Below are positions 1-9,395 of a stretch of 64,000 bases of DNA, one piece after another. This stretch comes from Shewanella psychrotolerans. GTDB taxonomy: Bacteria > Pseudomonadota > Gammaproteobacteria > Enterobacterales > Shewanellaceae. A model generated the notes under the pieces. It was not told the DNA's origin. It ran no database searches and saw only the letters and a program-made list of their open reading frames with translations. Each line of letters begins with the position of its first letter. Position 1 is the stretch's first letter. The stretch covers positions 2,232,001 to 2,296,000 of the forward strand of contig NZ_CP080419.1 in assembly GCF_019457595.1 (NCBI RefSeq). Direction: 5' to 3'. The position numbers were made by a program, and so were the translations under genes.

Positions 1-537
1 ACCAGGTGTAATTAATTTGAAATCTTTGCCAAAGGTCTCTTTTAACATTGTCGCTTCTTGGGCCGAACACACGATACCTGCAAGCCCGGCCTGTTGAGTC
101 AGTGCGGCTAGACGCTTAACATGATCAGCTGCAGATACATTAATACCAAGCAACTTGAGCTCTTCGTCACTCATTGAAGTCAATACGGTAACCGCAATCA
201 GTAATGGGGCGTTGTCACCGTAGGGCAATAATGCTTGTTGTGCGGCTTGCATCATCGCTAAGCCGCCACTAGCGTGGACATTGGTCATCCAAACGCCAAG
301 CTCTGCGGCGGCGGCAACTGCTTTAGCGACCGTATTCGGGATATCGTGAAATTTAAGGTCTAAAAATAGATCGAAATTTCGGTGATGGATCTCGTTAACC
401 AGCTCAGGCCCAAACAAGGTAAACATCTCTTTGCCGATTTTCAGACGACACATGTTTGGATCTAACTTATCAATTAGCTGCAAAGCTTCGGCTTTATTAT
501 CGAAATCTAACGCCACTATAATTGGTTTGTTGCTCAT
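1..537 (-). CDS. pyrF: Orotidine 5'-phosphate decarboxylase, C-terminal part cut by window edge
   Basis: Catalyses the last step of de novo UMP synthesis, decarboxylating OMP in the cytoplasm. The reading frame starts [12 protein letters not shown] and carries the family active-site stretch [11 protein letters not shown], with the catalytic Asp-Lys-Asp array. The start at 537 has a good ribosome binding site (AGGAGAG) four bases upstream. About 179 residues lie in the window; the family is about 230, so roughly the last quarter is outside. It lies 32 bases after lapB on the same strand, giving the order lapA-lapB-pyrF, the usual gammaproteobacterial arrangement. Identification is secure; only completeness is unknown. 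Confidence 0.96.
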   Translation of the reverse strand, partial: MSNKPIIVALDFDNKAEALQLIDKLDPNMCRLKIGKEMFTLFGPELVNEIHHRNFDLFLDLKFHDIPNTVAKAVAAAAELGVWMTNVHASGGLAMMQAAQQALLPYGDNAPLLIAVTVLTSMSDEELKLLGINVSAADHVKRLAALTQQAGLAGIVCSAQEATMLKETFGKDFKLITPG

Positions 538-569
538 TAATCTCTCCTGGTGCTTTGCATTTTTATTGT

Positions 570-1730
570 TTATTCGCCGTCCAGACCACGGATCCGCTTG
601 ATTGACCCCCAACTCTTACAAGAGGGGCAATGCCAATAAAGTGTGTGCGACGGAAATCCACACTCTATACAACGGTAACTCGGCCGATATTTAATTTGTT
701 GTTCTACTAACTCTGATAGCATATTGAGACTTTTTTTAGCCTGACCATCTTCAGCATGTTGTAATTGCATCTTCATTAGATGCTGAAAGCTTTTCATTGT
801 TGGGTGGCGATAGAGTCCATCTAAGATCAGCTTCTCTGCATCTTGTACGTCGCCATGTTCAATCATATTCTGCGCGAGCGTGATTGCTACACTCGCACCG
901 GCACCCTGCTCTAACGCTTCACGAAGTAATTCGCGATAGGCACTGCGCTCATTAGGTGATTGATATAATTCATTGGTAATGGCTAGCGCTTCTGGAAAGA
1001 GTTCAATATCAGCATCTTTAAGACGAACTATCATCTCTTTACCACGCGCCAACTCATGCTGGTTGAGATAAAGTTTTGCTAACTGTAATAATGCTCGACC
1101 ACAATTATTATCTTGTTTCAGGGCTAAATTAAGCGTCTTTTGTTTTAATTCGAGATCTTGTTGTTCATCTGCGAGTTCGCAATATAGGTGAGCGCATAGG
1201 TGTTTCAGCGATTGCTGACGTTTGCGTTTTAACGTCTTAATGATATCGATTGCTTTTTGCCAATCTTTGGTCACTTGATAAATGGCAATTAACTGATCTT
1301 CTGCTTCTTCACTGTGATCTTCTTGGCGAACTAGATTAAGAAAAATCTCTTCTGCGCGGTCATAGAACCCCGCTGCTAAGTAGTCTTTCCCTAGTTCCAT
1401 CATGGCTATATCACGTTGTTCGGTAGTTAAAGTCGGTCTAGCGATAAGGTTTTGATGAATGCGTATAGAGCGGTCTACTTCGCCTCGTTTACGAAACAGT
1501 GAACCTAGAGAGAGATGAGTGTCGATAGTGTCATCATCCACGTCAAGCATAGAGATAAACAGATCAACCGCTTTGTCTGATTCGTTAGAGAGTAGAAAAT
1601 TAAGGCCAGTAAAATAATCCCGACTTAATTGTTTACGTTTACTATTCTGTTTATGCCTAATACTACGGCGTCCCATATACCAACCATAACCGGCTGCAAT
1701 AGGAAGTAACAGAAACAGGATCTCTAACAT
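570..1730 (-). CDS. lapB: LPS assembly protein LapB (TPR and rubredoxin-type zinc domain)
   Basis: LapB (YciM) is an inner-membrane protein that controls LPS synthesis, in E. coli by helping FtsH degrade LpxC. The sequence shows an N-terminal membrane segment (residues about 2-17), a long all-helical TPR array, and a C-terminal rubredoxin-like zinc knuckle with two CxxC pairs (CIECG and CPSCK, residues about 355-375). Length 386 matches the family (E. coli 389). It starts one base after the lapA stop, so it is probably translationally coupled to lapA. This pairing is conserved and supports the call. Confidence 0.96.
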   Translation of the reverse strand: MLEILFLLLPIAAGYGWYMGRRSIRHKQNSKRKQLSRDYFTGLNFLLSNESDKAVDLFISMLDVDDDTIDTHLSLGSLFRKRGEVDRSIRIHQNLIARPTLTTEQRDIAMMELGKDYLAAGFYDRAEEIFLNLVRQEDHSEEAEDQLIAIYQVTKDWQKAIDIIKTLKRKRQQSLKHLCAHLYCELADEQQDLELKQKTLNLALKQDNNCGRALLQLAKLYLNQHELARGKEMIVRLKDADIELFPEALAITNELYQSPNERSAYRELLREALEQGAGASVAITLAQNMIEHGDVQDAEKLILDGLYRHPTMKSFQHLMKMQLQHAEDGQAKKSLNMLSELVEQQIKYRPSYRCIECGFPSHTLYWHCPSCKSWGSIKRIRGLDGE

Positions 1731-1731
1731 A

Positions 1732-2052
1732 TTAAGCGTTTAGTTCCTTAGCGTTAGCATCACCTAGCGCTTTTTGATCATTAGAACTTGATGGTGGCAG
1801 TTTTGCTTCCAGTTGTTCTATCTTTTTGTTGGCTTGACGAACAACCAATTTCATTTTAGTGATGTGATAAATGGCGAAAAGCCAACTAACGAGGAAACCG
1901 GCTAAGAAAACAACACCTAATACAACAGGAAGACGATATTCGCCTTGAGCAATAAAGTAACTGATCGTCACCAGTTGCTCGTTGCGGGCACCAAACAACA
2001 ACGCAAGCACGAAAAATAAGGCGACAAGTACAGTCGCGATAAATGACTTCAC
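1732..2052 (-). CDS. lapA: LPS assembly protein LapA (DUF1049 family)
   Basis: Small inner-membrane protein working with LapB in LPS assembly. It has two hydrophobic segments (about residues 3-21 and 40-62) and a basic, coiled-coil-like tail (KKIEQLEAKL). I place the start at the GTG at 2052, because GGAG sits six bases upstream and the protein then begins MKSFIATVLV like its homologues. The upstream ATG at 2064 overlaps that ribosome binding site. The predicted length is 106 residues, close to the E. coli protein. It is the first gene of lapA-lapB-pyrF. Confidence 0.93.
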   Translation of the reverse strand: MKSFIATVLVALFFVLALLFGARNEQLVTISYFIAQGEYRLPVVLGVVFLAGFLVSWLFAIYHITKMKLVVRQANKKIEQLEAKLPPSSSNDQKALGDANAKELNA

Positions 2053-2137
2053 GTTACACTCCATATACGCGTAATGATGGATTGATTATCTAAGAATTTT
2101 AACTAACTAGCTAGCGATACCGAGAATTTAGATATAA

Positions 2138-2161
2138 AAAAGCCCCCTTTCGGAGGCTTTT
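2138..2161 (-). terminator. Intrinsic terminator after ihfB
   Basis: Nine-pair stem AAAGCCTCC/GGGGGCTTT closed by a GAAA tetraloop on the minus strand, followed by a T run. It lies between the ihfB stop and lapA and separates the aroA-cmk-rpsA-ihfB group from lapAB-pyrF. Confidence 0.85.
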
Positions 2162-2174
2162 AAAACAATGTCAT

Positions 2175-2462
2175 TTACGAGTTGATTGAATCAACGCGCT
2201 CACGCAGTTCTTTGCCAGGCTTAAAGTGCGGTACATATTTGCCTTCTAACTCGACTGACGTTCCAGTCTTTGGGTTACGGCCAACACGCGGTGCACGATA
2301 ATGAAGAGAAAAACTACCAAAACCACGGATCTCAATACGATCGCCGCCTTCTAATGTTGTTGCCATTTGCTCCAACATCTCTTTGATTGCACTTTCTACT
2401 TCTTTTGCCGACAGCTGCGACTGCCTAGTGGCAAGTTTTTCGATCAGTTCGGATTTAGTCAT
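2175..2462 (-). CDS. ihfB: Integration host factor beta subunit
   Basis: DNA-bending nucleoid protein acting as a heterodimer with IhfA in transcription, recombination and replication. The 95-residue length is typical. It has the DNABII signature with GFGSF (residues about 46-50), then the beta-arm [12 protein letters not shown] containing the proline that intercalates into DNA. It has an AGAGGG ribosome binding site. It lies 71 bases downstream of rpsA in the same direction, as in many proteobacteria, so it may be partly co-transcribed from rpsA as well as from its own promoter. Confidence 0.97.
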   Translation of the reverse strand: MTKSELIEKLATRQSQLSAKEVESAIKEMLEQMATTLEGGDRIEIRGFGSFSLHYRAPRVGRNPKTGTSVELEGKYVPHFKPGKELRERVDSINS

Positions 2463-2533
2463 CCTGTACCCTCTATAATCAAGCCAAACACAGTCACCTA
2501 ACGGGGATGAAACATCCCCGAACTTCAGGCGAT

Positions 2534-4201
2534 TTACTTACGAGCTGCTTTGAACGCTTCAGCCATGGCACTGCTCATAGCAACGTCATCTTGCTTGTTC
2601 AAGTTAGCCATCGCTTCCTTCTCATCAGCTTCATCTTTCGCTTTGATAGATAAGCTAATAGTACGGTTCTTGCGATCAACACCCATGAACTTAGATTCAA
2701 CAGCGTCACCTACTGAGTATACAGTAGATGCGTCTTCGATGCGCTCACGAGAAATATCAGCAACACGTAGATAACCTTCTACAGTGTCAGCTAGCTCGAT
2801 AGTTACACCTTTAGCGTCTACAGCAACAACAGTACCGTTTACGATAGCACCTTTCTTCTTATCTGCAAGATAAGCATTGAATGGATCGTCTTCAGTTTGC
2901 TTAACGCCTAAGCTGATACGCTCACGCTCTGGGTCAACTGAAAGTACAACTGCGTTGATTTCGTCGCCTTTCTTGTAATCAGATACCGCTTCTTCGCCAG
3001 TACCGTTCCAAGAAATGTCAGATAGGTGAACTAGACCGTCGATGCCACCGTCAAGACCGATGAAGATACCGAAGTCAGTGATTGACTTGATCTTACCAGT
3101 AACTTTGTCACCTTTTTGGAAACGTTCTGCAAAGTCATCCCATGGGTTAACTTTACATTGCTTAAGACCTAGAGAGATACGACGACGTTCTTCATCGATG
3201 TCTAGAACTAGAACTTCAACTTCATCACCTAGGTTAACAACCTTAGATGGGTGGATGTTCTTGTTAGTCCAATCCATTTCAGAAACGTGTACTAGACCTT
3301 CAACGCCTTCTTCGATTTCAACGAAACAACCGTAGTCAGTTAGGTTAGTTACGCGACCAGTTAACTTAGTGTTTTCTGGGTAGCGTTTGCTGATTTCTAA
3401 CCATGGATCTTCGCCTAGTTGCTTAAGACCAAGTGAAACACGAGTGCGCTCACGATCGTACTTAAGTACTTTAACGTTGATTTCGTCACCAACGTTGACG
3501 ATTTCAGATGGGTGCTTAACGCGCTTCCAAGCCATATCAGTGATATGTAGAAGACCGTCAACGCCACCTAGATCTACGAAAGCACCGTAGTCAGTTAGAT
3601 TCTTAACGATCCCCTTAACTGCTTGGCCTTCTTGTAGGTTTTCAAGAAGAGCATCACGCTCTGCACTGCTTTCAGATTCGATAACAGCACGACGAGAAAC
3701 AACAACGTTGTTACGCTTCTGGTCTAACTTGATAACTTTAAATTCTAGTTCTTTGTTTTCTAGGTGAGCAGTATCGCGAACTGGGCGAACGTCAACTAGA
3801 GAACCAGGTAGGAATGCACGGATACCGTTTAATTCAACAGTGAAACCGCCTTTAACCTTACCATTGATGATACCGATTACAGTTTCAGCATCTTCGTAAG
3901 CTTTTTCTAGAACGATCCAAGCTTCGTGACGCTTAGCTTTCTCGCGAGAAAGTTGAGTTTCACCGAAACCATCTTCAACAGAGTCAAGGGCTACGTCAAC
4001 TTGGTCGCCAACTGCGATTTCAAGAACGCCTTGAGCGTTTTTGAACTGTTCAGCTGGGATTGGGCTTTCTGACTTAAGACCTGCGTCAACAAGTACCATA
4101 CCGTTCTGGATTGATACTACAGTACCACGAACGATAGAACCTGGACGGAACTCAAGTGTTTCAAGGGATTGTTCAAATAGATCAGCAAAAGATTCAGTCA
4201 T
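2534..4201 (-). CDS. rpsA: 30S ribosomal protein S1
   Basis: Binds mRNA leaders and docks them on the 30S subunit. At 555 residues it matches the E. coli protein (557). Six S1/OB-fold repeats can be read, the later ones with the typical [11 protein letters not shown] and [12 protein letters not shown] motifs. The start [12 protein letters not shown] has no strong Shine-Dalgarno sequence upstream. Codon use is strongly biased, as expected for a highly expressed ribosomal gene. Downstream of cmk and upstream of ihfB, in the classic order. Confidence 0.98.
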   Translation of the reverse strand: MTESFADLFEQSLETLEFRPGSIVRGTVVSIQNGMVLVDAGLKSESPIPAEQFKNAQGVLEIAVGDQVDVALDSVEDGFGETQLSREKAKRHEAWIVLEKAYEDAETVIGIINGKVKGGFTVELNGIRAFLPGSLVDVRPVRDTAHLENKELEFKVIKLDQKRNNVVVSRRAVIESESSAERDALLENLQEGQAVKGIVKNLTDYGAFVDLGGVDGLLHITDMAWKRVKHPSEIVNVGDEINVKVLKYDRERTRVSLGLKQLGEDPWLEISKRYPENTKLTGRVTNLTDYGCFVEIEEGVEGLVHVSEMDWTNKNIHPSKVVNLGDEVEVLVLDIDEERRRISLGLKQCKVNPWDDFAERFQKGDKVTGKIKSITDFGIFIGLDGGIDGLVHLSDISWNGTGEEAVSDYKKGDEINAVVLSVDPERERISLGVKQTEDDPFNAYLADKKKGAIVNGTVVAVDAKGVTIELADTVEGYLRVADISRERIEDASTVYSVGDAVESKFMGVDRKNRTISLSIKAKDEADEKEAMANLNKQDDVAMSSAMAEAFKAARK

Positions 4202-4300
4202 GTTTAATTTACTTAAAGTAATAAACCACAGCCCATCCTAGACGTGGAGTCAGATTAATCATTCATCACATCCGTGCGATAAATAGTAAAACGCTAGCTT

Positions 4301-4993
4301 TTACAAGCTAACGTTAGGTAATTTTTGTATGATGTGGGCAAGCGCAAGCTCGACAACTTCATCAATGCTTATTGCCGTTGTATCGATAATAAGCGCATCT
4401 TCAGCTGGGATCAAAGGAGCTACAGGACGATTCATATCGCGCTCATCGCGTTCAATGACTTCAGCTAAAAGATGGTCGATATTAACATCGAAGCCCTTGT
4501 CCTGCAACTGATTATAGCGCCTTTGCGCCCGTTCCTCTGCCGATGCTGTCAAATATAGTTTAGCGGGTGTTGAAGGGAATACCACTGTTCCCATATCACG
4601 ACCGTCGGCGATTAAGCCAGGTGCTTCGACAAAAGCACGTTGACGGCGTAACAGCGCTTCTCGCACACTCGGAAAAGCTGCAACTTTAGATGCTGCGTTA
4701 GAACATTCCTGGCTACGGATAGTATGAGATACGTCTTCACCTTCTAGGACAACTTTTATGCCGTTTGCGTTAGTTGTAATGAATTGCACATCGAGATGCG
4801 CCGCTAACAAGGCTAATGATGCTTCGTTGTCGAGTTCTACATTATGGTGAATAGCCGCCAAAGCTAGTACGCGATAAATGGCGCCGCTATCTAATAACTT
4901 CCAACCTAATCTTGTTGCAAGTATCTGACTTACTGTGCCTTTACCTGCACCGCTAGGGCCGTCAATAGTGACGATAGGAGCCCGTTGTGACAT
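4301..4993 (-). CDS. cmk: Cytidylate kinase
   Basis: Phosphorylates CMP and dCMP to the diphosphates using ATP. The N-terminus [16 protein letters not shown] contains the P-loop (GPSGAGKG), followed by LLDSGAIYR of the NMP-binding domain and the [11 protein letters not shown] segment. I choose the ATG at 4993 (MSQRAP), giving 230 residues and a GGAG ribosome binding site six bases upstream. The longer open frame to 5086 would add about 31 residues without family support. It is 99 bases ahead of rpsA on the same strand. Confidence 0.97.
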   Translation of the reverse strand: MSQRAPIVTIDGPSGAGKGTVSQILATRLGWKLLDSGAIYRVLALAAIHHNVELDNEASLALLAAHLDVQFITTNANGIKVVLEGEDVSHTIRSQECSNAASKVAAFPSVREALLRRQRAFVEAPGLIADGRDMGTVVFPSTPAKLYLTASAEERAQRRYNQLQDKGFDVNIDHLLAEVIERDERDMNRPVAPLIPAEDALIIDTTAISIDEVVELALAHIIQKLPNVSL

Positions 4994-5132
4994 ATATTTC
5001 TCCAAATTAAATCTATCTTCCCTAAAGATCTCGAATGTCGTCCACTGAAAAAGAGCGCGCGCATTATAAACCAAAATTGATAACAAAGCGGCAAAAACTT
5101 GACTTTATTCTTCGAGCGGCAAGCTTAGGTTA

Positions 5133-5161
5133 AGAAAAGGAAGCCTATAGCGGGCTTCCTT
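5133..5161 (-). terminator. Intrinsic terminator after aroA
   Basis: Perfect nine-pair stem (AAGGAAGCC / GGCTTCCTT) with a short loop, followed on the minus strand by TTTC. It sits just past the aroA stop and suggests cmk-rpsA also has its own promoter between here and 4993. Confidence 0.7.
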
Positions 5162-5173
5162 CTGCTAGGGAGG

Positions 5174-6454
5174 CTAAACAGCTAATGCTGCAAATTTTTC
5201 GAAATAATTAGGAAATGTTTTAGAGGTGCAATCAGGATCGTTGATAGTGATCCCACACTCTGCAAAGGCAAGCATAGAGAAACACATCGCCATACGGTGA
5301 TCGTTATAGGTATCAATGTCAGCAGTATGAAGTTTAGCGGGTGGTGTAACCGCGATATAGTCATTACCTTCATCGACTATAGCCCCTACTTTGCGTAACT
5401 CTGTCGCCATTGCCGCTAAACGGTCAGTTTCTTTAATACGCCAATTGTAAATGTTGCGAATAACGGTTGTTCCTTCTGCAAATAGCGCGGTGGTTGCGAT
5501 CGTCATTGCAGCGTCAGGGATATGATTCATATCTAGATCGACCGCGTTCAACTTACCTGTACGCGCGATAATATAGTCATCGCCCCACTCTATTTCAGCG
5601 CCCATTTTTTCAAGTACATCTGCAAATTTCACATCACCTTGAATACTCTTTCGGCCAACACCGGTTACTTTTACTTCGCCACCTTTGATGGCACCTGCTG
5701 CTAAGAAATAGGAAGCAGAAGATGCATCACCTTCAACGAGCACCGTGCCAGGAGAAACGTAGGATTGGCCTGTAGTGATTTCGAATCGTTGGTAGTTATG
5801 GTTAATCACATTGACACCAAATTGGGCCATCATCGCAATGGTGATATCAATATAGGGCTTAGAAACCAACTCACCCTTAATTTTGATATTAACGGTATCG
5901 TTCGCTAACGGTGCAACCATCAATAATGCGGTTAAAAACTGACTTGACAATGCCCCCGCTATCTCTACATCGCCACCGTTCAAGCCTGTCGCATTAATGG
6001 TTAACGGTGGAAAGTGTTCATTTTTAAGATAGTGAATATCGGCCCCAAGATCACGCAGCGCATCAACTAAGTCACCTATCGGACGCTCTTCCATACGAGG
6101 TTCGCCAGTTAAGGTAAATTGACCCGTTCCCAGTGTTAATGCTGCACACAAAGGCCGCATCGCGGTTCCTGCATTACCTAAAAATAGACTTTGTGGCTGA
6201 GAGGCATTCATTACACCGCCGAGTCCTTCCAGTTCACAAACCGTTTTGTCATCGGAAAGTTGATAAGCCACTCCTAATTGCTCGAGTGATTTCAACATGT
6301 AACGAATATCATCTGAATCGAGCAGATTGGTTAGCTTGGTTTTCCCTTTCGCTAACGTCGCTAATAATAGCGCACGGTTAGAAATGCTTTTAGAGCCAGG
6401 GATGTTAATTGTACCTTGGACTTTGTGGATGGGTTCGAGTCGTAGTTGCTTCAT
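5174..6454 (-). CDS. aroA: 3-phosphoshikimate 1-carboxyvinyltransferase (EPSP synthase)
   Basis: Sixth step of the shikimate pathway: joins shikimate-3-phosphate and phosphoenolpyruvate. At 426 residues it matches E. coli (427). Visible motifs include [11 protein letters not shown] near the N-terminus for S3P binding, the class I signature [17 protein letters not shown] (residues about 90-106), RPIGDL, and the C-terminal YNDHRMAM block. Cytoplasmic. It precedes cmk, a terminator lying between. Confidence 0.98.
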   Translation of the reverse strand: MKQLRLEPIHKVQGTINIPGSKSISNRALLLATLAKGKTKLTNLLDSDDIRYMLKSLEQLGVAYQLSDDKTVCELEGLGGVMNASQPQSLFLGNAGTAMRPLCAALTLGTGQFTLTGEPRMEERPIGDLVDALRDLGADIHYLKNEHFPPLTINATGLNGGDVEIAGALSSQFLTALLMVAPLANDTVNIKIKGELVSKPYIDITIAMMAQFGVNVINHNYQRFEITTGQSYVSPGTVLVEGDASSASYFLAAGAIKGGEVKVTGVGRKSIQGDVKFADVLEKMGAEIEWGDDYIIARTGKLNAVDLDMNHIPDAAMTIATTALFAEGTTVIRNIYNWRIKETDRLAAMATELRKVGAIVDEGNDYIAVTPPAKLHTADIDTYNDHRMAMCFSMLAFAECGITINDPDCTSKTFPNYFEKFAALAV

Positions 6455-6850
6455 TAATCACTTCTTTTATCATTGCACGGCGCCTTAACAGCCACGCGGG
6501 TTATCATTAACGTTTGTACCATCACGACAAAATGGCGATCTGTTCAAAAAGACTTTGAACCTCGTGGTTATAAAGTTACTGATTGGGGCGCACTATTCAA
6601 TACTTTTTTCACTTTTTTATCGTTAAAAGAGTAATTTTCTTTCTTGCTGCCAAAAATTACGTTTTAGCATAACAATTTTGCTAATTTAAATGATCGATTT
6701 TAGCGAGCTGGCATGAAACTTTGCCACCGCTATCTCTTGATAAAATGATGAGTTTAACTATTAATCCGCTACAAACTTAGTTTATGCTAAGTCAAATCCT
6801 AGCAAAGGCCTTTATTAGGCCAATAATCAGAATATAAGGTCGTTGGAACT
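6455..6850. promoter_or_regulatory. Divergent intergenic region with a palindrome at 6775-6792
   Basis: No gene is visible in these 396 bases between the divergent aroA and the aminotransferase. AT-rich promoter-like sequence occurs throughout. An exact inverted repeat ACTTAG-N6-CTAAGT lies at 6775-6792, about 60 bases before the aminotransferase start. It could be an operator. It does not match the TyrR consensus well, so no regulator is named. Confidence 0.35.
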
Positions 6851-8041
6851 ATGTTCGAAAAACTCTCCCCTATGCCTGCTGATCCAATCCTTGGCTTAAT
6901 GGCAAAATACCGCGAAGACACCCATCCTAATAAGATCGATCTCGGTGTTGGTGTTTATAAAGATGAAGCTGGACATACCCCAATTTTAGCCTGCGTAAAA
7001 AAGGCCGAACAACTTAGGATAGACACTGAGGAAACTAAAGTTTACATCGGTCCAGCGGGCTCAGGATCTTTTAATCAACTGATCGGTGATTTAGCGTTTG
7101 GCACAGATAATCCTGCAATCTTAGCTAATCGCATTCGCTCAGTGTCGACGCCTGGCGGTACAGGGTCATTAAGAGTGGCTGCAGATTTTATTAAACGTAT
7201 AAATCCCAATGCGGCGATTTGGGTGAGCGATCCAACGTGGGCGAATCATATCGGTCTATTTGAAGCAGCTGGGATCACGGTAAAAACCTATCCGTACTAT
7301 GATCATGAAAATAAAACGCTCAAGTTTGACGAAATGCTCGCGACATTGGCGACAATTAGCAGTGAAGACGTGGTGTTACTGCACGCATGTTGCCATAACC
7401 CAAGCGGCATGGACTTGACTAATGAGCAGTGGGATAAGGTCATTGAGTTGACCCAACAGCAAGGCTTTACGCCACTCATCGATATGGCATATCAAGGCTT
7501 TGGTGAGAGCGTTGATCAAGATGCTTATGGTGTACGCCAAATGGCGGCAACGGTTGAGGATATGATCTTATGCAGTTCATGTTCTAAAAACTTTGGACTC
7601 TACCGTGAACGAATTGGCGCCTGTTCAATCGTTGCTAAAGACAGCCAAACGGCAGATATCGCGTTATCAGTGTTACTTTATGTTGTACGCTGCATTTATT
7701 CGATGCCGCCAGCACACGGCGCAGCGATCGTCGAAACTATTTTGGGCTCGAGTGACCTTAAGCAACAGTGGTTAGATGAGCTTAAGGTGATGCGCGATCG
7801 AATAAATGGTAATCGCGCCATGTTAGTAAACAAGTTGATAGAGAAAGGCGTAACTCGTGATTTTAGTTTTATCGCACAGCAAAAAGGGATGTTCTCTTTC
7901 CTTGGTATAACGCCAGAGCAAGTTGCACAATTGCAACGAGAGCACAGTATCTATATGGTCGATTCAAGCCGTATTAGCATTGCTGGGATCAGTGAAGCCA
8001 ATGTGGACTATTTGGCCGAGTCAATTGCTAAAGTACTATAG
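6851..8041 (+). CDS. Aromatic/aspartate aminotransferase (class I PLP enzyme)
   Basis: Class I aminotransferase of the AspC/TyrB subgroup, transferring amino groups between aspartate or aromatic amino acids and 2-oxoglutarate. The 396 residues start MFEKLSPMPADPILGL as in both AspC and TyrB. It has the NPSGMDLT segment and the PLP-lysine site SCSKNFGLYRERIG, and an arginine near the C-terminus (SSRISIAG) that binds the substrate carboxylate. AspC and TyrB cannot be separated by eye. Its position opposite aroA and serC fits amino-acid biosynthesis. Single-gene unit ending in a bidirectional terminator. Confidence 0.93.
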   Translation: MFEKLSPMPADPILGLMAKYREDTHPNKIDLGVGVYKDEAGHTPILACVKKAEQLRIDTEETKVYIGPAGSGSFNQLIGDLAFGTDNPAILANRIRSVSTPGGTGSLRVAADFIKRINPNAAIWVSDPTWANHIGLFEAAGITVKTYPYYDHENKTLKFDEMLATLATISSEDVVLLHACCHNPSGMDLTNEQWDKVIELTQQQGFTPLIDMAYQGFGESVDQDAYGVRQMAATVEDMILCSSCSKNFGLYRERIGACSIVAKDSQTADIALSVLLYVVRCIYSMPPAHGAAIVETILGSSDLKQQWLDELKVMRDRINGNRAMLVNKLIEKGVTRDFSFIAQQKGMFSFLGITPEQVAQLQREHSIYMVDSSRISIAGISEANVDYLAESIAKVL

Positions 8042-8083
8042 AACCAAAACCTAGAAGCAAAACCAAAGTAACATATTAAAAAC

Positions 8084-8117
8084 AAAAAGTTCCTAGGGGA
8101 CAACCTTAGGAACTTTT
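8084..8117. terminator. Bidirectional terminator between aminotransferase and serC
   Basis: Eleven-pair stem AGTTCCTAGGG / CCTTAGGAACT (one G-T pair), bordered by A and T runs on both sides. It lies between convergent genes. Confidence 0.85.
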
Positions 8118-8155
8118 CTATTGTAGAGATAAGTTTTTTGCTTTTGCAATAGCTA

Positions 8156-9250
8156 TTAGCGACAGTGCTGCTCTGCAAATGCCTGCATAAACTTGACTAA
8201 CGCTTCAACGCCTTCAATAGGCATCGCATTATAAATACTCGCTCGCATACCACCGACACTTCTGTGGCCTTTTAATGCGACAAGCCCTTTCGATTTAGCC
8301 TGTTTAATAAACTCTTCATTTAGGCTTTCATCTTTTAAGTAAAAGGTCACGTTCATAGTAGAGCGATTCTCTACTGCCACTCTATTTTCATAAAATGCAT
8401 TACTGTCAATAAATGTATATAACAATTGTGCTTTTTGTTGATTGACCTTTTCCATTGCAGCAACACCACCCTTGCCTTTTAGCCATTTAAAAACTTCCGC
8501 GGCTAAATACCAAGCGAACGTTGGTGGCGTGTTATACATAGAATCATGTTTCACCGCTAGGCGGTAATCCATGATAGAGGCTTGCGCCAACTGTGGATGC
8601 TGCAGCAGCTCATCTTTTACAATAACGATACAGAGCCCCGACGGACCAATGTTCTTTTGCGCGCCAGCATAGATCAAACCGTAGCGGCTAACGTCGATTT
8701 GACGCGACATGATATTCGATGACATATCGGCGACAATTGGCCAAGGAGAATCTAATTCTTCAAAAATTTCGATACCATCAACCGTCTCATTTGGACAGTA
8801 GTGCACATAACGATAGTCTTTGTCTAATTCACCTAAGTTAGGTATTGCCACTTTCTTGATAGTATTAGATTTATCAACAATATTAATGGTGTCTATCTGG
8901 TCGCTACCTGCAAGTTTTATTGCTTCATCAACAGCCGCAGATGACCAACTACCATCCACTAAATAGAGTGCTTTACCTTTATCGCCAAGAAAATTATTCA
9001 CAACAGCCGCGAATTGACCTCGACCACCACCATGCATAAACAACACATGGTAATCGTTTGGAATTGACATTAACTCTCTAATATCCGCTTCAGCCTGCTC
9101 TGTTAACGCAATAAACTCTTTACTACGATGGCTGATCTCCATAACGGATACACCTTGGCCATTCCAATCTAATAACTCCATTTGTGCCTTGTTCATCACC
9201 TCAACAGGCAGCATTGCAGGTCCTGCACAGAAATTATATGTCGCGCTCAC
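8156..9250 (-). CDS. serC: Phosphoserine aminotransferase
   Basis: Converts 3-phosphohydroxypyruvate to phosphoserine (serine synthesis), and also serves the pyridoxal phosphate pathway. The start is a GTG at 9250 with AAGGAG six bases upstream, and the protein begins [15 protein letters not shown], the family N-terminus. The PLP-lysine lies in [12 protein letters not shown], and the [15 protein letters not shown] motif is near the C-terminus. Length 364 is usual. Downstream of gyrA on the same strand but separated from it by a terminator. Confidence 0.97.
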   Translation of the reverse strand: MSATYNFCAGPAMLPVEVMNKAQMELLDWNGQGVSVMEISHRSKEFIALTEQAEADIRELMSIPNDYHVLFMHGGGRGQFAAVVNNFLGDKGKALYLVDGSWSSAAVDEAIKLAGSDQIDTINIVDKSNTIKKVAIPNLGELDKDYRYVHYCPNETVDGIEIFEELDSPWPIVADMSSNIMSRQIDVSRYGLIYAGAQKNIGPSGLCIVIVKDELLQHPQLAQASIMDYRLAVKHDSMYNTPPTFAWYLAAEVFKWLKGKGGVAAMEKVNQQKAQLLYTFIDSNAFYENRVAVENRSTMNVTFYLKDESLNEEFIKQAKSKGLVALKGHRSVGGMRASIYNAMPIEGVEALVKFMQAFAEQHCR

Positions 9251-9349
9251 TTACTTCTCCTTTGACTCATCGGGTCAATTGCGTTGATACAATAGTTGGT
9301 GCCACTGGCATTATTATTAGAATCATCTGTTTTCTTTTTTTGCTTGCTG

Positions 9350-9378
9350 AAACAAAACGAGCGTCCAAATGGACGCCC
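9350..9378 (-). terminator. Intrinsic terminator after gyrA
   Basis: On the minus strand, GGGCGTCC-ATTT-GGACGCTC is followed by GTTTTGTTTC. It lies 18 bases past the gyrA stop. Confidence 0.8.
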
Positions 9379-9395
9379 GTTAAACTCACAAATCG

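Noticed and set aside
2550..4241. Several 60-97-codon frames opposite rpsA
   Set aside because: Shadow frames caused by the strong codon bias of rpsA.
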